Source: SFHK01 sp964554795
GTDB lineage: Bacteria > Bacillota > Clostridia > Christensenellales > Aristaeellaceae
Assembly (NCBI GenBank): GCA_964554795.1
Contig: CAZKQB010000023.1
Span: 1-45,056, forward strand
DNA: 45,056 nt
Direction of reading: 5' to 3'
Positions 17,292-25,758 of the stretch are shown here, piece after piece; the first letter of the stretch is position 1, and each line of letters starts with the position of its first letter. The position numbers were made by a program, and so were the translations under genes. The notes under the pieces are model-generated. The model had not been told where the DNA came from and did not search any database. It saw only the letters and a program-made list of their open reading frames with translations.

Positions 17292-20200
17292 ATGCAGATG
17301 CACCAGCTGGATGCGCGCGTGCGCAAAATCAAGGCGGATCTGAACGGCTTGCGCGTGCGCAAGCGCGTACCGGTCACCGGAATCGAAACCTCTCCGCGCG
17401 GAGAAAACGCCTTCGTGCCGTTTGAAAACGGCGACTGGTGGGCGAAAAAGGTAGGCGACAACTGGGAGGACTTCCGTTTCACCGTCGTGACGCCGGAGGA
17501 TTTCCGCGGTCAGCTTACGCTCACCATCCGCAGCGGCATGGAGAACGAGTGGGAGGCCATCGGCCCGCAGGTCGTGGTGTGGGTAGACGGCGAAATCGCG
17601 CAGGCATTCGACACCCGCCATACCGGGCTGATTCTGGACGAGGTAGCCGTGCCGGGCAAGGAATACGACGTCTTCCTTCAGGCCTACTACGGAACCAGGC
17701 AAATCGCCGCAGGCGTCAACGCGCCGCGCATGACTCTGTATCTGGACGACGTTATGGACGACGTGGTTCAGCTTTTCTACGATCTGGACGTACCGCATAC
17801 GGCCGCGCTGCTTCTGCGCGAGGGCTGCCGCGAACGCGAAACCACGCTGCGCGCGCTGTCCGACGCGATTAATCTGCTCGACCTTCGCGAGCCGTTTAGC
17901 CCCGCGTTCCACGCCTCCATCAAGGCGGCGCGCGATTACCTGCAGGATAACTACTACCAGCCGCTGGAAAGCCGCGAGCCGGAGGCCATTGCCGACTGCA
18001 TCGGTCACACCCATATCGACGTGGCATGGCAGTGGGATCTGTATCAGACGCGCCACAAGGCCGTGCGCACCTTCGCCACGATGCTGCGCCTGATGGAGAA
18101 GTACCCCGAGTTCAAGTTCATGTCCTCCCAGCCGCAGCTGTATCAGTTCGTCAAGGAGGATCAGCCGGAGCTGTTCGAGCGCATTAAGGAGGCCGTGAAG
18201 CGCGGCCAATGGGAGCCCGAGGGCGGCATGTGGGTCGAGGCCGACTGCAACCTGTCCGGCGGCGAGGCGCTTGTGCGCCAGTTCCTGTATGGCAACGAAT
18301 TCTTCGAAACCGAGTTCGGCCGCCGCAGCCGCATCCTGTGGCTACCCGACGTGTTTGGCTATTCCGCCGCGCTGCCGCAGATTCTCAAAAAGAGCGGCAT
18401 CGACTACTTCATGACCAGCAAGCTGTCCTGGTCGGAATTCAACTGCTCGCCGTACGACACCTTCACGTGGAAGGGCATCGACGGCAGCGAGGTGCTCACC
18501 CACTTCACGCCCTCCCGCGAATTCGGCAGCGAGGATGGCTATGAGCGCCACGATGATCTGGCCTTCTTTACCACCTACAACGCCATGCTCGAACCCGACC
18601 AGATCAAGGGCGGCTGGAAGCGTTTCCAGCAGAAGGGGCTGGACAACCATTACATCGTGAGCTACGGCTTCGGCGACGGCGGCGGCGGAAGCACCGATTG
18701 GATGATCGAAAACGCCCGCCGCATGAAGAACCCCGTGGCCGGCTGCCCTGCCGTCCGCCAGACCTTCGCGCTGGACTTCTTCAAGGATCTCGAAAAGCGC
18801 GTTTCCGGGCGCAAGGATCTGCCGAAGTGGTCGGGCGAATTGTACCTCGAATACCATCGCGGCACGTATACCGCGCAGGCGCGCAACAAGCGCAACAACC
18901 GCAAGCTGGAAATTCTGCTTCGCGAAACGGAATTGTGGCTGACGCTGGCAAAGCGCTATGGCGTGGCATATCCGCAGGACGAGCTTCGGCAGATCTGGCG
19001 GCAGATGCTTACGCTTCAGTTCCACGACATCCTGCCCGGCTCCTCCATCCACAAGGTGTACACCGACTCCAACGAGATCTACGCCGACCTGTTTGCCCGC
19101 ACCGAAGCGCTCAAAAAGGCCGCGATGGACGCGCTCAACGCCCGCACGGCCGGCGATCTGGCGCTGTACAACTCGCTTTCCTATGAGCGCAGCGACCTTG
19201 TGTGGTTCGACGCGCCCGAGGGCGTGTGCGCGCTGAAGAACGCCGTGGGCGAGACCTTCCCGGCCCAGCGCGTAGACGGCAAATACGCCGCGTTCGTGAA
19301 GGGCTTAAAGCCCATGGGCGAGACCAGCTTCACCTTCGTGTTCGGCGAGGAAGCGCCCGCGCGCGTGCACGCCGACCGCAGCGGCTTCGAAACGCCCGCG
19401 TTCAAGGGCACGTTCGACGAGAACGGCTTTATCGCCTCGCTGTACGACAAGCGCGCGGGCCGCGAGCTTGCCAAGGCGGGCCAGTCGCTCAATACCATCG
19501 TGTACTACGAGAACCGCCCGCACAACTACGACGCGTGGGACATCAACATCTACTACGGCGAGCGCTCGTGGAATCTCGACAAGCCCACAAGCTTCGAGGT
19601 TGTAGCGAACGGTCCCGTGCTGTCCACCGTGCGCGTGGAATGGGCGATCAGCAAGTCCAAAATTGCGCAGGACATCACGTTCTATCACGACGTTGACCGC
19701 GTGGACTTCCACACCACCGTGGATTGGAAGGAGGAGCACGGCCTGCTGAAGGCGCACTTCCCCGTGGACATCTTCTACAACGAAGCGCAGTTCGACATTC
19801 AGTACGGCAACGTGCGCCGCGCCACGCATAAGAACACCAGCTGGGACGTGGCCCGCTTCGAGGTGTGCGCCCACAAGTGGGCGGACGTCAGCGAGGCTAC
19901 CTATGGCGCCGCCATCCTGAACGACTGCAAGTACGGCTACTCCGTGGACGAGAACAGCATCGCGCTGACCATGCTTAAATCCTCCACCAATCCCGACCCG
20001 ACGGCCGATCAGGAAATGCACGAGTTCACCTATTCCCTGATGCCGCACGAGGGCGACTGGCGTCAGGCACAGGTTCCGGAGCGCGCGTATGAGCTCAACA
20101 TCCCCGTGACCGCACTGAAGGCTGCCGGACAGAAGACCGAAGCGAGCGCGTTCGCCCGCATCGACGCGCCCGGCGTTGCGATTGAGAGCGTCAAGGAGGC

Positions 20201-20402
20201 GCTGCACAGCGAGGGCACGATCATCCGCCTGTACGAATACTATGGCGCGCGCACCCGCGCCCGTCTGGTACTCGACGAAGCGCCGAAGAGCGCCTGCTTC
20301 ACCTCCCTCATGGAGGACGACCTCGAGCCCGCGCCGTTCGAGGGCCGCGAGCTGAACCTCGAGCTGAAGCCCTACGAAATCGTGACCATCCGCATCCAGT
20401 AA
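17292..20402 (+). CDS. Alpha-mannosidase, glycoside hydrolase family 38
   Basis: A 1036-residue cytoplasmic-type GH38 enzyme that releases alpha-linked mannose. The catalytic domain shows GHTHIDVAWQWDLYQTRHK (zinc His and Asp) near residue 240, then WVEADCNLSGGEALVRQFL and LWLPDVFGYSAALPQILKKS with the nucleophile Asp. The helical middle (TLQFHDILPGSSIHKVYTDS) and the beta-rich C-terminus are complete. No signal peptide, so substrates are imported oligosaccharides. AAGGAGTG precedes the ATG. Product mannose could be used after phosphorylation through ManA at 1941. Confidence 0.95.
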   Translation: MQMHQLDARVRKIKADLNGLRVRKRVPVTGIETSPRGENAFVPFENGDWWAKKVGDNWEDFRFTVVTPEDFRGQLTLTIRSGMENEWEAIGPQVVVWVDGEIAQAFDTRHTGLILDEVAVPGKEYDVFLQAYYGTRQIAAGVNAPRMTLYLDDVMDDVVQLFYDLDVPHTAALLLREGCRERETTLRALSDAINLLDLREPFSPAFHASIKAARDYLQDNYYQPLESREPEAIADCIGHTHIDVAWQWDLYQTRHKAVRTFATMLRLMEKYPEFKFMSSQPQLYQFVKEDQPELFERIKEAVKRGQWEPEGGMWVEADCNLSGGEALVRQFLYGNEFFETEFGRRSRILWLPDVFGYSAALPQILKKSGIDYFMTSKLSWSEFNCSPYDTFTWKGIDGSEVLTHFTPSREFGSEDGYERHDDLAFFTTYNAMLEPDQIKGGWKRFQQKGLDNHYIVSYGFGDGGGGSTDWMIENARRMKNPVAGCPAVRQTFALDFFKDLEKRVSGRKDLPKWSGELYLEYHRGTYTAQARNKRNNRKLEILLRETELWLTLAKRYGVAYPQDELRQIWRQMLTLQFHDILPGSSIHKVYTDSNEIYADLFARTEALKKAAMDALNARTAGDLALYNSLSYERSDLVWFDAPEGVCALKNAVGETFPAQRVDGKYAAFVKGLKPMGETSFTFVFGEEAPARVHADRSGFETPAFKGTFDENGFIASLYDKRAGRELAKAGQSLNTIVYYENRPHNYDAWDINIYYGERSWNLDKPTSFEVVANGPVLSTVRVEWAISKSKIAQDITFYHDVDRVDFHTTVDWKEEHGLLKAHFPVDIFYNEAQFDIQYGNVRRATHKNTSWDVARFEVCAHKWADVSEATYGAAILNDCKYGYSVDENSIALTMLKSSTNPDPTADQEMHEFTYSLMPHEGDWRQAQVPERAYELNIPVTALKAAGQKTEASAFARIDAPGVAIESVKEALHSEGTIIRLYEYYGARTRARLVLDEAPKSACFTSLMEDDLEPAPFEGRELNLELKPYEIVTIRIQ

Positions 20403-20414
20403 CTCTCCGGGAAG

Positions 20415-20437
20415 GCGGGGGAGCGTCGCTCCCCCGC
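20415..20437. repeat. G5AGC hairpin after the alpha-mannosidase
   Basis: Arms 20415-20424 and 20428-20437 (GCGGGGGAGC and its complement) form a perfect stem without a T-tract, 12 bases past the GH38 stop. It matches the hairpin at 104-127. Confidence 0.65.
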
Positions 20438-20491
20438 ACCCCCTCTGCGTCAAAGATAAAGCCGGGAAGTTTCCTTCCGTGAGAAGGTTGG

Positions 20492-20859
20492 GCCATAGTT
20501 CCCAATTTTCTCTCGCAGTGGTATAATTTGCTCACGCCGCGCTGGACTATGCCGTATGTCGTAGTTCCCAATTTTCTCTCGCAGTGGTATAATATCGGAG
20601 CGATACAACACGCGCAACGCGAAGGTCGTAGTTCCCAATTTTCTCTCGCAGTGGTATAATAAGCGCGTCTGTGCCATTGCGTTGTCTTTGGTCGTAGTTC
20701 CCAATTTTCTCTCGCAGTGGTATAATCCCGCGTTCGGGCCCCACGTCATGAGCTCAAGTCGTAGTTCCCAATTTTCTCTCGCAGTGGTATAATGGCTTCA
20801 TCCTTTCAGATTGTCGTTAGATTGTCGTAGTTCCCAATTTTCTCTCGCAGTGGTATAAT
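20492..20859 (+). CRISPR. Type II-C CRISPR array, 6 repeats and 5 spacers
   Basis: The 36-bp repeats begin GTCGTAGTTCCC and end CGCAGTGGTATAAT. They lie at 20492-20527, 20558-20593, 20625-20660, 20691-20726, 20758-20793 and 20824-20859. Repeats 2-6 are identical. Repeat 1 differs at positions 2 and 4 (GCCA for GTCG), which marks it as the terminal, probably oldest end. Spacers are 30, 31, 30, 31 and 30 bases and all differ. The repeat closely resembles the Neisseria II-C repeat. Orientation follows from complementarity to the tracrRNA: guide plus downstream repeat is read on the plus strand. Confidence 0.98.
20519..20859 (+). promoter_or_regulatory. Extended -10 promoter inside every CRISPR repeat
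   Basis: Each repeat ends TGGTATAAT, a perfect extended -10 box, with TATAAT at 20522-20527, 20588-20593, 20655-20660, 20721-20726, 20788-20793 and 20854-20859. Transcription would start about 7 bases into each following spacer, giving individual crRNAs without a leader promoter, as established for Neisseria II-C arrays. Repeat 1 keeps its box despite 5' changes. Confidence 0.8.
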
Positions 20860-20886
20860 AGGCAGAGAACGAGGAACGCAAAAAGT

Positions 20887-20931
20887 CGCCTTTTCTTCCC
20901 CCTTTCCGGGTCGAAAGTCGGAAAAAAGGCG
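20887..20931. repeat. Imperfect inverted repeat between array and cas2
   Basis: CGCCTTTT (20887-20894) is complementary to AAAAGGCG (20924-20931), with a long pyrimidine/purine-biased loop. It lies in the presumed leader next to repeat 6. Confidence 0.55.
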
Positions 20932-20933
20932 CA

Positions 20934-20974
20934 AATAAGGAATGGTTTTCTGTAAGAGCCATTCCTTATTTTTT
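20934..20974. terminator. Bidirectional terminator between array and cas2
   Basis: A 12-bp perfect stem (arms 20934-20945 AATAAGGAATGG and 20959-20970) is followed on the plus strand by TTTT. On the minus strand it directly follows the cas2 stop at 20974. It separates the convergent array and cas transcripts. Confidence 0.8.
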
Positions 20975-21294
20975 CAAAAAATCATCAGCTGCTCAAATTG
21001 CTGCGGCTTATCATATGGCGTTGGTTTTCCTACCAGCAGCTCGATGGCGTTATACTGCTTTTCCGTGATTACCAGCATTCGTACAGATCCCTTCGGTGGA
21101 AGTGCCTGCAGGATGCGTCGACGATGGGTCTCTACAGAATCTCTGCCGTTGCAAACGCGGGCGTAGACGGAATACTGTACCATGTGATAGCCGTCACCAA
21201 TCAGGAAATTGCGGAACCGTGTCGCACTACGACGCTCGTCCCTTGTTTTGACTGGCAAATCAAACATTATCAAAATTCTCATAAGCCTATTCAT
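20974..21294 (-). CDS. cas2: CRISPR-associated endoribonuclease Cas2
   Basis: Structural partner of Cas1 in spacer acquisition. The 106-residue product has the ferredoxin-like start MRILIMFDLPVKT with the conserved Asp, and the typical middle FLIGDGYHMVQYSVYARVC. The start codon at 21294 overlaps the end of cas1 by 8 bases; an ATG four codons later is possible. It is the last gene of the minus-strand cas operon and is followed immediately by a hairpin terminator. Confidence 0.96.
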   Translation of the reverse strand: MNRLMRILIMFDLPVKTRDERRSATRFRNFLIGDGYHMVQYSVYARVCNGRDSVETHRRRILQALPPKGSVRMLVITEKQYNAIELLVGKPTPYDKPQQFEQLMIF

Positions 21295-22186
21295 AACGGT
21301 GCAGCTCCAGCGGAATCAGTTCCGGCAATTCCAGCAGAAGTGCCTGCTCGGCGACGCTGTTTGCCAAAGCCGTGCACGTTCGGTCGATGGATAGCATTAC
21401 GCGGTAATCTTTGCCCGCCTGTCGGACAAGGCAGTTGGTAAGATTGAACAGCCCAGCCTTTTGCTTCGGCGTCAGAACATCGTCTTCTTCGGAAAAGTTC
21501 TGCGCCACATATAGATCGACAATGGGACGAAACGGCTCAATCAGATCATCTGCCAGGTTGAAGTTGTTCAGCTCGCTTCGGTGATGCAGCCCGATGCAGG
21601 GCTCCAACCCATGAACAACCAGATTGCGTGCGATGCCGCCGCGCAAAATTGCGTAACCATAGTTCAGCGCGGCATTTCGCGGGTCATCATTACTCCGGGA
21701 AAATCCCTTGCCGAAGAGCCGTGGGAAATAGAGGGCAGCCGCAACCGCTTCGCGGTTATCACTGTCGTCAGAGAGAACCTTTTCCGCCAGCTGCCGCAGC
21801 TCCTCCCAACCATCTCCGCCGGAAAAGCGCAGGCAGGCAGCCTGATTTCGTATCTTCTGCACGACGATTCGCTGCCAAAGCTGCTTTTTCAGTGGTTTTC
21901 CCATCTCACACTGTGCCATCAGCATTTTACGCTGGCGGCAATACTGATTGATGGGCAGAATCTGCGCACAGGGAAGATGCTTTTCGTCGCACAGAAATAC
22001 CGTGATGCCGTGCTCGGCCAATGCAGCCGCCGCATGGACGGTCAGCTGCACCTGCTGAGATTCAATAAGAACCGCAGAAATATCCTCCAACGGAACCGTG
22101 AATTTCTCTGCCTGTTCGATGACCAGCTGCTCTCGCTGCACACTGAGCTTGGCAGGATTCGCCAAAAAGACATTCCGATATTCCAT
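21287..22186 (-). CDS. cas1: CRISPR-associated integrase Cas1
   Basis: Catalyses integration of new spacers. The 299-residue Cas1 has the three metal ligands in place: Glu in NREAVAAALYF (near residue 150), His in GLEPCIGLHHRSE, and Asp in FNLADDLIEPFRPIVD. The segment DDPRNAALNYGYAILRGGI is typical. I set the start at 22186 (MEYRNVFLANPAKLSV). The cas9 stop ends one base before it and GGAGAGG lies inside the cas9 end, so translation is coupled. The type II (Csn1-associated) Cas1 subtype fits. Confidence 0.97.
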   Translation of the reverse strand: MEYRNVFLANPAKLSVQREQLVIEQAEKFTVPLEDISAVLIESQQVQLTVHAAAALAEHGITVFLCDEKHLPCAQILPINQYCRQRKMLMAQCEMGKPLKKQLWQRIVVQKIRNQAACLRFSGGDGWEELRQLAEKVLSDDSDNREAVAAALYFPRLFGKGFSRSNDDPRNAALNYGYAILRGGIARNLVVHGLEPCIGLHHRSELNNFNLADDLIEPFRPIVDLYVAQNFSEEDDVLTPKQKAGLFNLTNCLVRQAGKDYRVMLSIDRTCTALANSVAEQALLLELPELIPLELHRYE

Positions 22187-22187
22187 G

Positions 22188-25100
22188 TCACCTCTCCTTT
22201 GAAAATCCCATCCGCTTTTCGGGGAGACGAACTTTATGATACTCACCCAAAACATTGACCTGATACTTTTCGATGGATTGGAGGGTTTTTACGCCTAAGC
22301 TCGACCGTACATACCGCCGGTCATGTGTTTCAATATTAATTGCAGCCGTCGAAATCGATGCACTTCGATAATAATATAGTTCATCCTGTCGGACGATTAC
22401 CTTTTCTCCGGTACCTCCTTTGGCAAGATTTAGCTTGATTCCCTTGCGGCTCCAAATACGCACCAAATCACCAGGATAAAGCGAGAAAACGAAGCTACGG
22501 TTGTCCATTTCCTTCCATTCGTCATAAGATTTCGCGGCTACTACGGCTTTATTGGGCAGCTTGGACTTCTTTGTGTCCGCCACATAGATCGGCACAAAGT
22601 AATAGCCGTCACCCCCCACGTAGAACACGTCGATGCGGATCATATCGCCATTGGCCGCTACGCCGCCTCTTACCGCAAGATTTAAGTTGGATGCATCCTT
22701 GATCTTGACCTTATCCACTCTCGGTCCCGGACTGCCGTCCCGCTTGGGCTTATAGAAGGGTTCGGCAAATGCCTTTTCACCATTTCCGTCGAAGGCTTTC
22801 AGGCGCTCCAGCAGGGCATTGTAGAGCAAAGTATCGCTTGCGGGATTATAGTATCCTTTGATCTCGCCGACCTCGTTGAGCTTTAGTTTGGTAAGCTCCG
22901 TTTTCGTAACGGTGTAACCGGCGCCTGCTTTGCCGCTGCGGATGGTATCCTCATGGGCGGAACCGGTGACCTTATGCTTCGGCATGCGGGAAACGAATAC
23001 CGGCTTGATTTCCTCGTCGCTTTCATAAGTAGAGAGCTTCAAACGATCAATCTGCTGACGTGGATCTGCTGACAATCTCGCTTCAAGTTCCTGATGAAAC
23101 AGCGGCCATGGCTTTGGGAAGCGATCGTTCTGTTTTTCGTCGCAGGTTTCGACTACCTCGCCTGTCACTGGATTGACATAACCTGCTGGCGTTTCAATAA
23201 GGGTTTCATTCCGCTTGCTGAACTCCGTCAGGCGCTGCGTCAATCCGGGGCTTGTCGCAGCCACCACAGCTGCGTCCAGACAATGGTGCAAATCTCCGTC
23301 TTCTCGGATCTTATGAACGCCCCAGCGATTGCGAAGCATGGCAGTAACTGCGCCGTTGACTGCCTGCACGGGCGACTCATTCTTCCTGTTGTATTTTGAG
23401 TCAGCAAAGGATAGATGATTTCGGATTAAATTGTAGACAGCCTTCGTGATGTACTGTGTATCATTAAGATTGCGCTGCTTGAACTCGCGGCTTTCCTCCT
23501 CGGTAAAACGCTTCTTCAACAGCTTCTGTCGCTTGTGGGAATCGCGGATCAGCTTTTCTACCCGCACCTCGTAGGCATGCCAACGTATTGCGTCCTGCCC
23601 CAAATACTCATAAGGCAGGCGATTGCCCTTCTGCCGGTTTTCGCTGGCCAATACCAGTACCTTATTCCGGTAGCTGTCATCAAAGCAGCGGCTGTAGGGG
23701 ATAATGTGATCTACATCTGCATAACCCGGTTCAAACAAACGGGAAATGTCCAGATTTTTGCCGGAATACAGACATACGCCATCCTGTTCGCTAAAAAGCT
23801 TGAATTTTACAATGTCTATTCCCGTGGCACGGTCGCCCTTATATTCGGCAATCTGTTCACGTGCCCGCTCGTTTTTTGCCCGATTTTCCTCCTGACGCTT
23901 TTGCATCTTATTGCGCTCGCTAAAGCTGCGGCTCATTTCACGTGCCAGCTCGATACGAACAACATCCGGCGCACCGTAGGTGCGCACAATCGCATTGATG
24001 ACCTTGATCGCCTGAGCAATGGCTCGCCGTACCACCGGGTTTGTAATCTCGTCCTCCATGTCGCTGAGTGCGAGCTTCGTCTTCCTTATTTGGGAATGTT
24101 CACCTCTATGGTCGACGTAGACCTGTGCGCAAGCTTCATCATAACGCATTCCTTCTTCAAGCCACGGGATAAGCTTCTGCATCGCTTTGACAGAAAGGTT
24201 TCCAAACTTGCTGAAGGACAGTGGCAGAAGCGCTTGATCGAAACGCTCAGGTATTCCTGCCTCGCGTAGCTTTTCAATGCGCCGATTGTCGCTTTTATAG
24301 AGTGTCAGGATTGTTGCGATCGTATTGATCTGCGTTTCCGTCAGCGTGGAGATCGTCCCTTTGTCGATTTTATCCAGTGCCTGACGCAGCTTATGGTAGG
24401 ACTGCATCTGCGGCCACGTGCGTTTTTCTACCTCCTCGCGAGGCTTTTCTCCGTAAAAAAGGTTATTAAAATACTCATTGTCGCGCAGTGCCAGTTTCTT
24501 TCTGAGCTCACTGTAGCTTAGGGATGGGGACTGCAGCACTACATCCTTTAAAATCCTACGCTGCTCCGCATCCAGTGGACGCGGCGAAATATCTGCACTT
24601 GTGATGCGGATATGGTTCAAGTCCTGCAGAAGCTTAAAATACTCAAAGGTATAGGTGGATTTAGCAGCACGATACTCTGTTTTTTCAAAGGTGCAGTTTC
24701 CAACCTTTTCGGACAAGCCCCCGCCAAATGGACTATTGCCGCCGGGGCCTTCATCAAAGCTGCGCTGGCCGGAAAAAAGATTGGTATAGACAGCCTCGAG
24801 TTCTTCGCTCATCCATTCTGCACCGAGCTGTCGCTGGGCTGCAAAAATCATATGTATTTCGTCTAAAACAGCGATGCGTTCCACTGTAAAACGATAGTCC
24901 TTTGCCTTATTGCGTGTCTGATGGAATTGTGTTCCATCGGAATTTTTCTGCCAGAAGCGCTCATCACGGAACATCATCTCGCCAACGGTACGATAGCCGT
25001 GTTGTTCCATGCAGCGGCGGTTTTCCTCAATGGCGGACTTGACCTTTCCGGTGTCCTTCTCATCCTTGGCTGCCTCGGCGGTGCTGTTAGACTGGTAGCC

Positions 25101-25499
25101 GCGGCGTTGGGCAAGATGGATCAAGACTCTGACAGCTTCTTCCTTTGAAAGCAGATGCTCCAGCGCCTCGGCGCGTAGCTGATAGGGCGACTTGGAAAAT
25201 CCCCCACACGCATACATCTCTTCGATTTCTCTGATCGACATAATGCCGGAGCACTCCAGCAGATAGCGGATGCGTTCCAATCGATGACGGTGACGACGCA
25301 GCCTGCGCCGTGCACTACGCGCTTCGCGTCGCGGCAGGGCAAGACTCGATCCATCTTTCGGACACTCTGCTTTATCAAAAATACGCACGCCAAGGTTCTG
25401 CACACGAATGGGTTCTCCGTTCCAATCATTTTGGAGGACTGCCCAACCGACAGAACCAATACCAATGTCTAATCCAAGCGTATAGTGAAGCGTTGACAT
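22188..25499 (-). CDS. cas9: Type II-C Cas9 endonuclease
   Basis: RNA-guided DNA nuclease, 1103 residues, in the compact II-C size range. RuvC-I is LGLDIGIGSVGWAV with Asp11. An Arg-rich bridge helix follows near residues 60-80 (REARSARRRLRRHRHRLERI). RuvC-II has Glu517 in VVRIELAREMSRSF. HNH has Asp597-His598 in DVDHIIPYSRCFDDSYRNK, then NRQKGNRLPYE. RuvC-III is HHCLDAAVVAAT with Asp742. All catalytic residues are present. The ATG at 25499 follows AAGGGAG; the longer open frame runs into the tracrRNA. csn2 and cas4 are absent, as expected for II-C. The PAM cannot be deduced here. Confidence 0.98.
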   Translation of the reverse strand: MSTLHYTLGLDIGIGSVGWAVLQNDWNGEPIRVQNLGVRIFDKAECPKDGSSLALPRREARSARRRLRRHRHRLERIRYLLECSGIMSIREIEEMYACGGFSKSPYQLRAEALEHLLSKEEAVRVLIHLAQRRGYQSNSTAEAAKDEKDTGKVKSAIEENRRCMEQHGYRTVGEMMFRDERFWQKNSDGTQFHQTRNKAKDYRFTVERIAVLDEIHMIFAAQRQLGAEWMSEELEAVYTNLFSGQRSFDEGPGGNSPFGGGLSEKVGNCTFEKTEYRAAKSTYTFEYFKLLQDLNHIRITSADISPRPLDAEQRRILKDVVLQSPSLSYSELRKKLALRDNEYFNNLFYGEKPREEVEKRTWPQMQSYHKLRQALDKIDKGTISTLTETQINTIATILTLYKSDNRRIEKLREAGIPERFDQALLPLSFSKFGNLSVKAMQKLIPWLEEGMRYDEACAQVYVDHRGEHSQIRKTKLALSDMEDEITNPVVRRAIAQAIKVINAIVRTYGAPDVVRIELAREMSRSFSERNKMQKRQEENRAKNERAREQIAEYKGDRATGIDIVKFKLFSEQDGVCLYSGKNLDISRLFEPGYADVDHIIPYSRCFDDSYRNKVLVLASENRQKGNRLPYEYLGQDAIRWHAYEVRVEKLIRDSHKRQKLLKKRFTEEESREFKQRNLNDTQYITKAVYNLIRNHLSFADSKYNRKNESPVQAVNGAVTAMLRNRWGVHKIREDGDLHHCLDAAVVAATSPGLTQRLTEFSKRNETLIETPAGYVNPVTGEVVETCDEKQNDRFPKPWPLFHQELEARLSADPRQQIDRLKLSTYESDEEIKPVFVSRMPKHKVTGSAHEDTIRSGKAGAGYTVTKTELTKLKLNEVGEIKGYYNPASDTLLYNALLERLKAFDGNGEKAFAEPFYKPKRDGSPGPRVDKVKIKDASNLNLAVRGGVAANGDMIRIDVFYVGGDGYYFVPIYVADTKKSKLPNKAVVAAKSYDEWKEMDNRSFVFSLYPGDLVRIWSRKGIKLNLAKGGTGEKVIVRQDELYYYRSASISTAAINIETHDRRYVRSSLGVKTLQSIEKYQVNVLGEYHKVRLPEKRMGFSKER

Positions 25500-25521
25500 C
25501 TGATTGGACTCCCTTCTCCAG

Positions 25522-25618
25522 ATACAAAGATACCCCAACCAATAAGGTCGGGGTAGAGCTTTGAGGTGTTCTACCTTATCGTAGCAACACAATTTTCTCT
25601 CGCAGTGGTACACGAGAT
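25522..25618 (-). ncRNA. tracrRNA
   Basis: On the minus strand, an anti-repeat directly upstream of cas9 is complementary to the CRISPR repeat over 21 contiguous bases (25590-25610) plus a 6-base lower stem (25579-25584), with an unequal internal bulge between. It continues with ATAAGG, a nexus-like stem (25570-25575 with 25552-25557) and a 9-bp terminal hairpin (25546-25554 with 25532-25540), then TATCTTTG. Layout and several sequence blocks match the known Neisseria meningitidis tracrRNA. Start (about 25618) is inferred from the promoter; the end is approximate. Confidence 0.88.
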
Positions 25619-25624
25619 GATAGT

Positions 25625-25652
25625 ATTATACCATATACTCAAGAAAAGTCAA
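25625..25652 (-). promoter_or_regulatory. Promoter of tracrRNA and probably the cas operon
   Basis: On the minus strand TTGACT (25647-25652) and TATAAT (25625-25630) are 16 bases apart. The -10 is extended (TGG before TATAAT), identical to the box in the repeats. It points into the tracrRNA and cas9. No second promoter before cas9 was seen. Confidence 0.85.
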
Positions 25653-25758
25653 CCGTTTTCAGATGTTTTTGTCGAAATCCACCGTAAATGAAGACCCGTT
25701 CCTCCTATTTTCAGGAAAAGGAATCGGTCTTCCGCACCACATGCAAAGGATAGTTTTT

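Noticed and set aside
16467..18209. 580-codon open frame antisense to dapF and the mannosidase
   Set aside because: Shadow of two well-supported genes.
20460..20749. Short minus-strand open frames across the CRISPR array
   Set aside because: They are translations of repeats and spacers.
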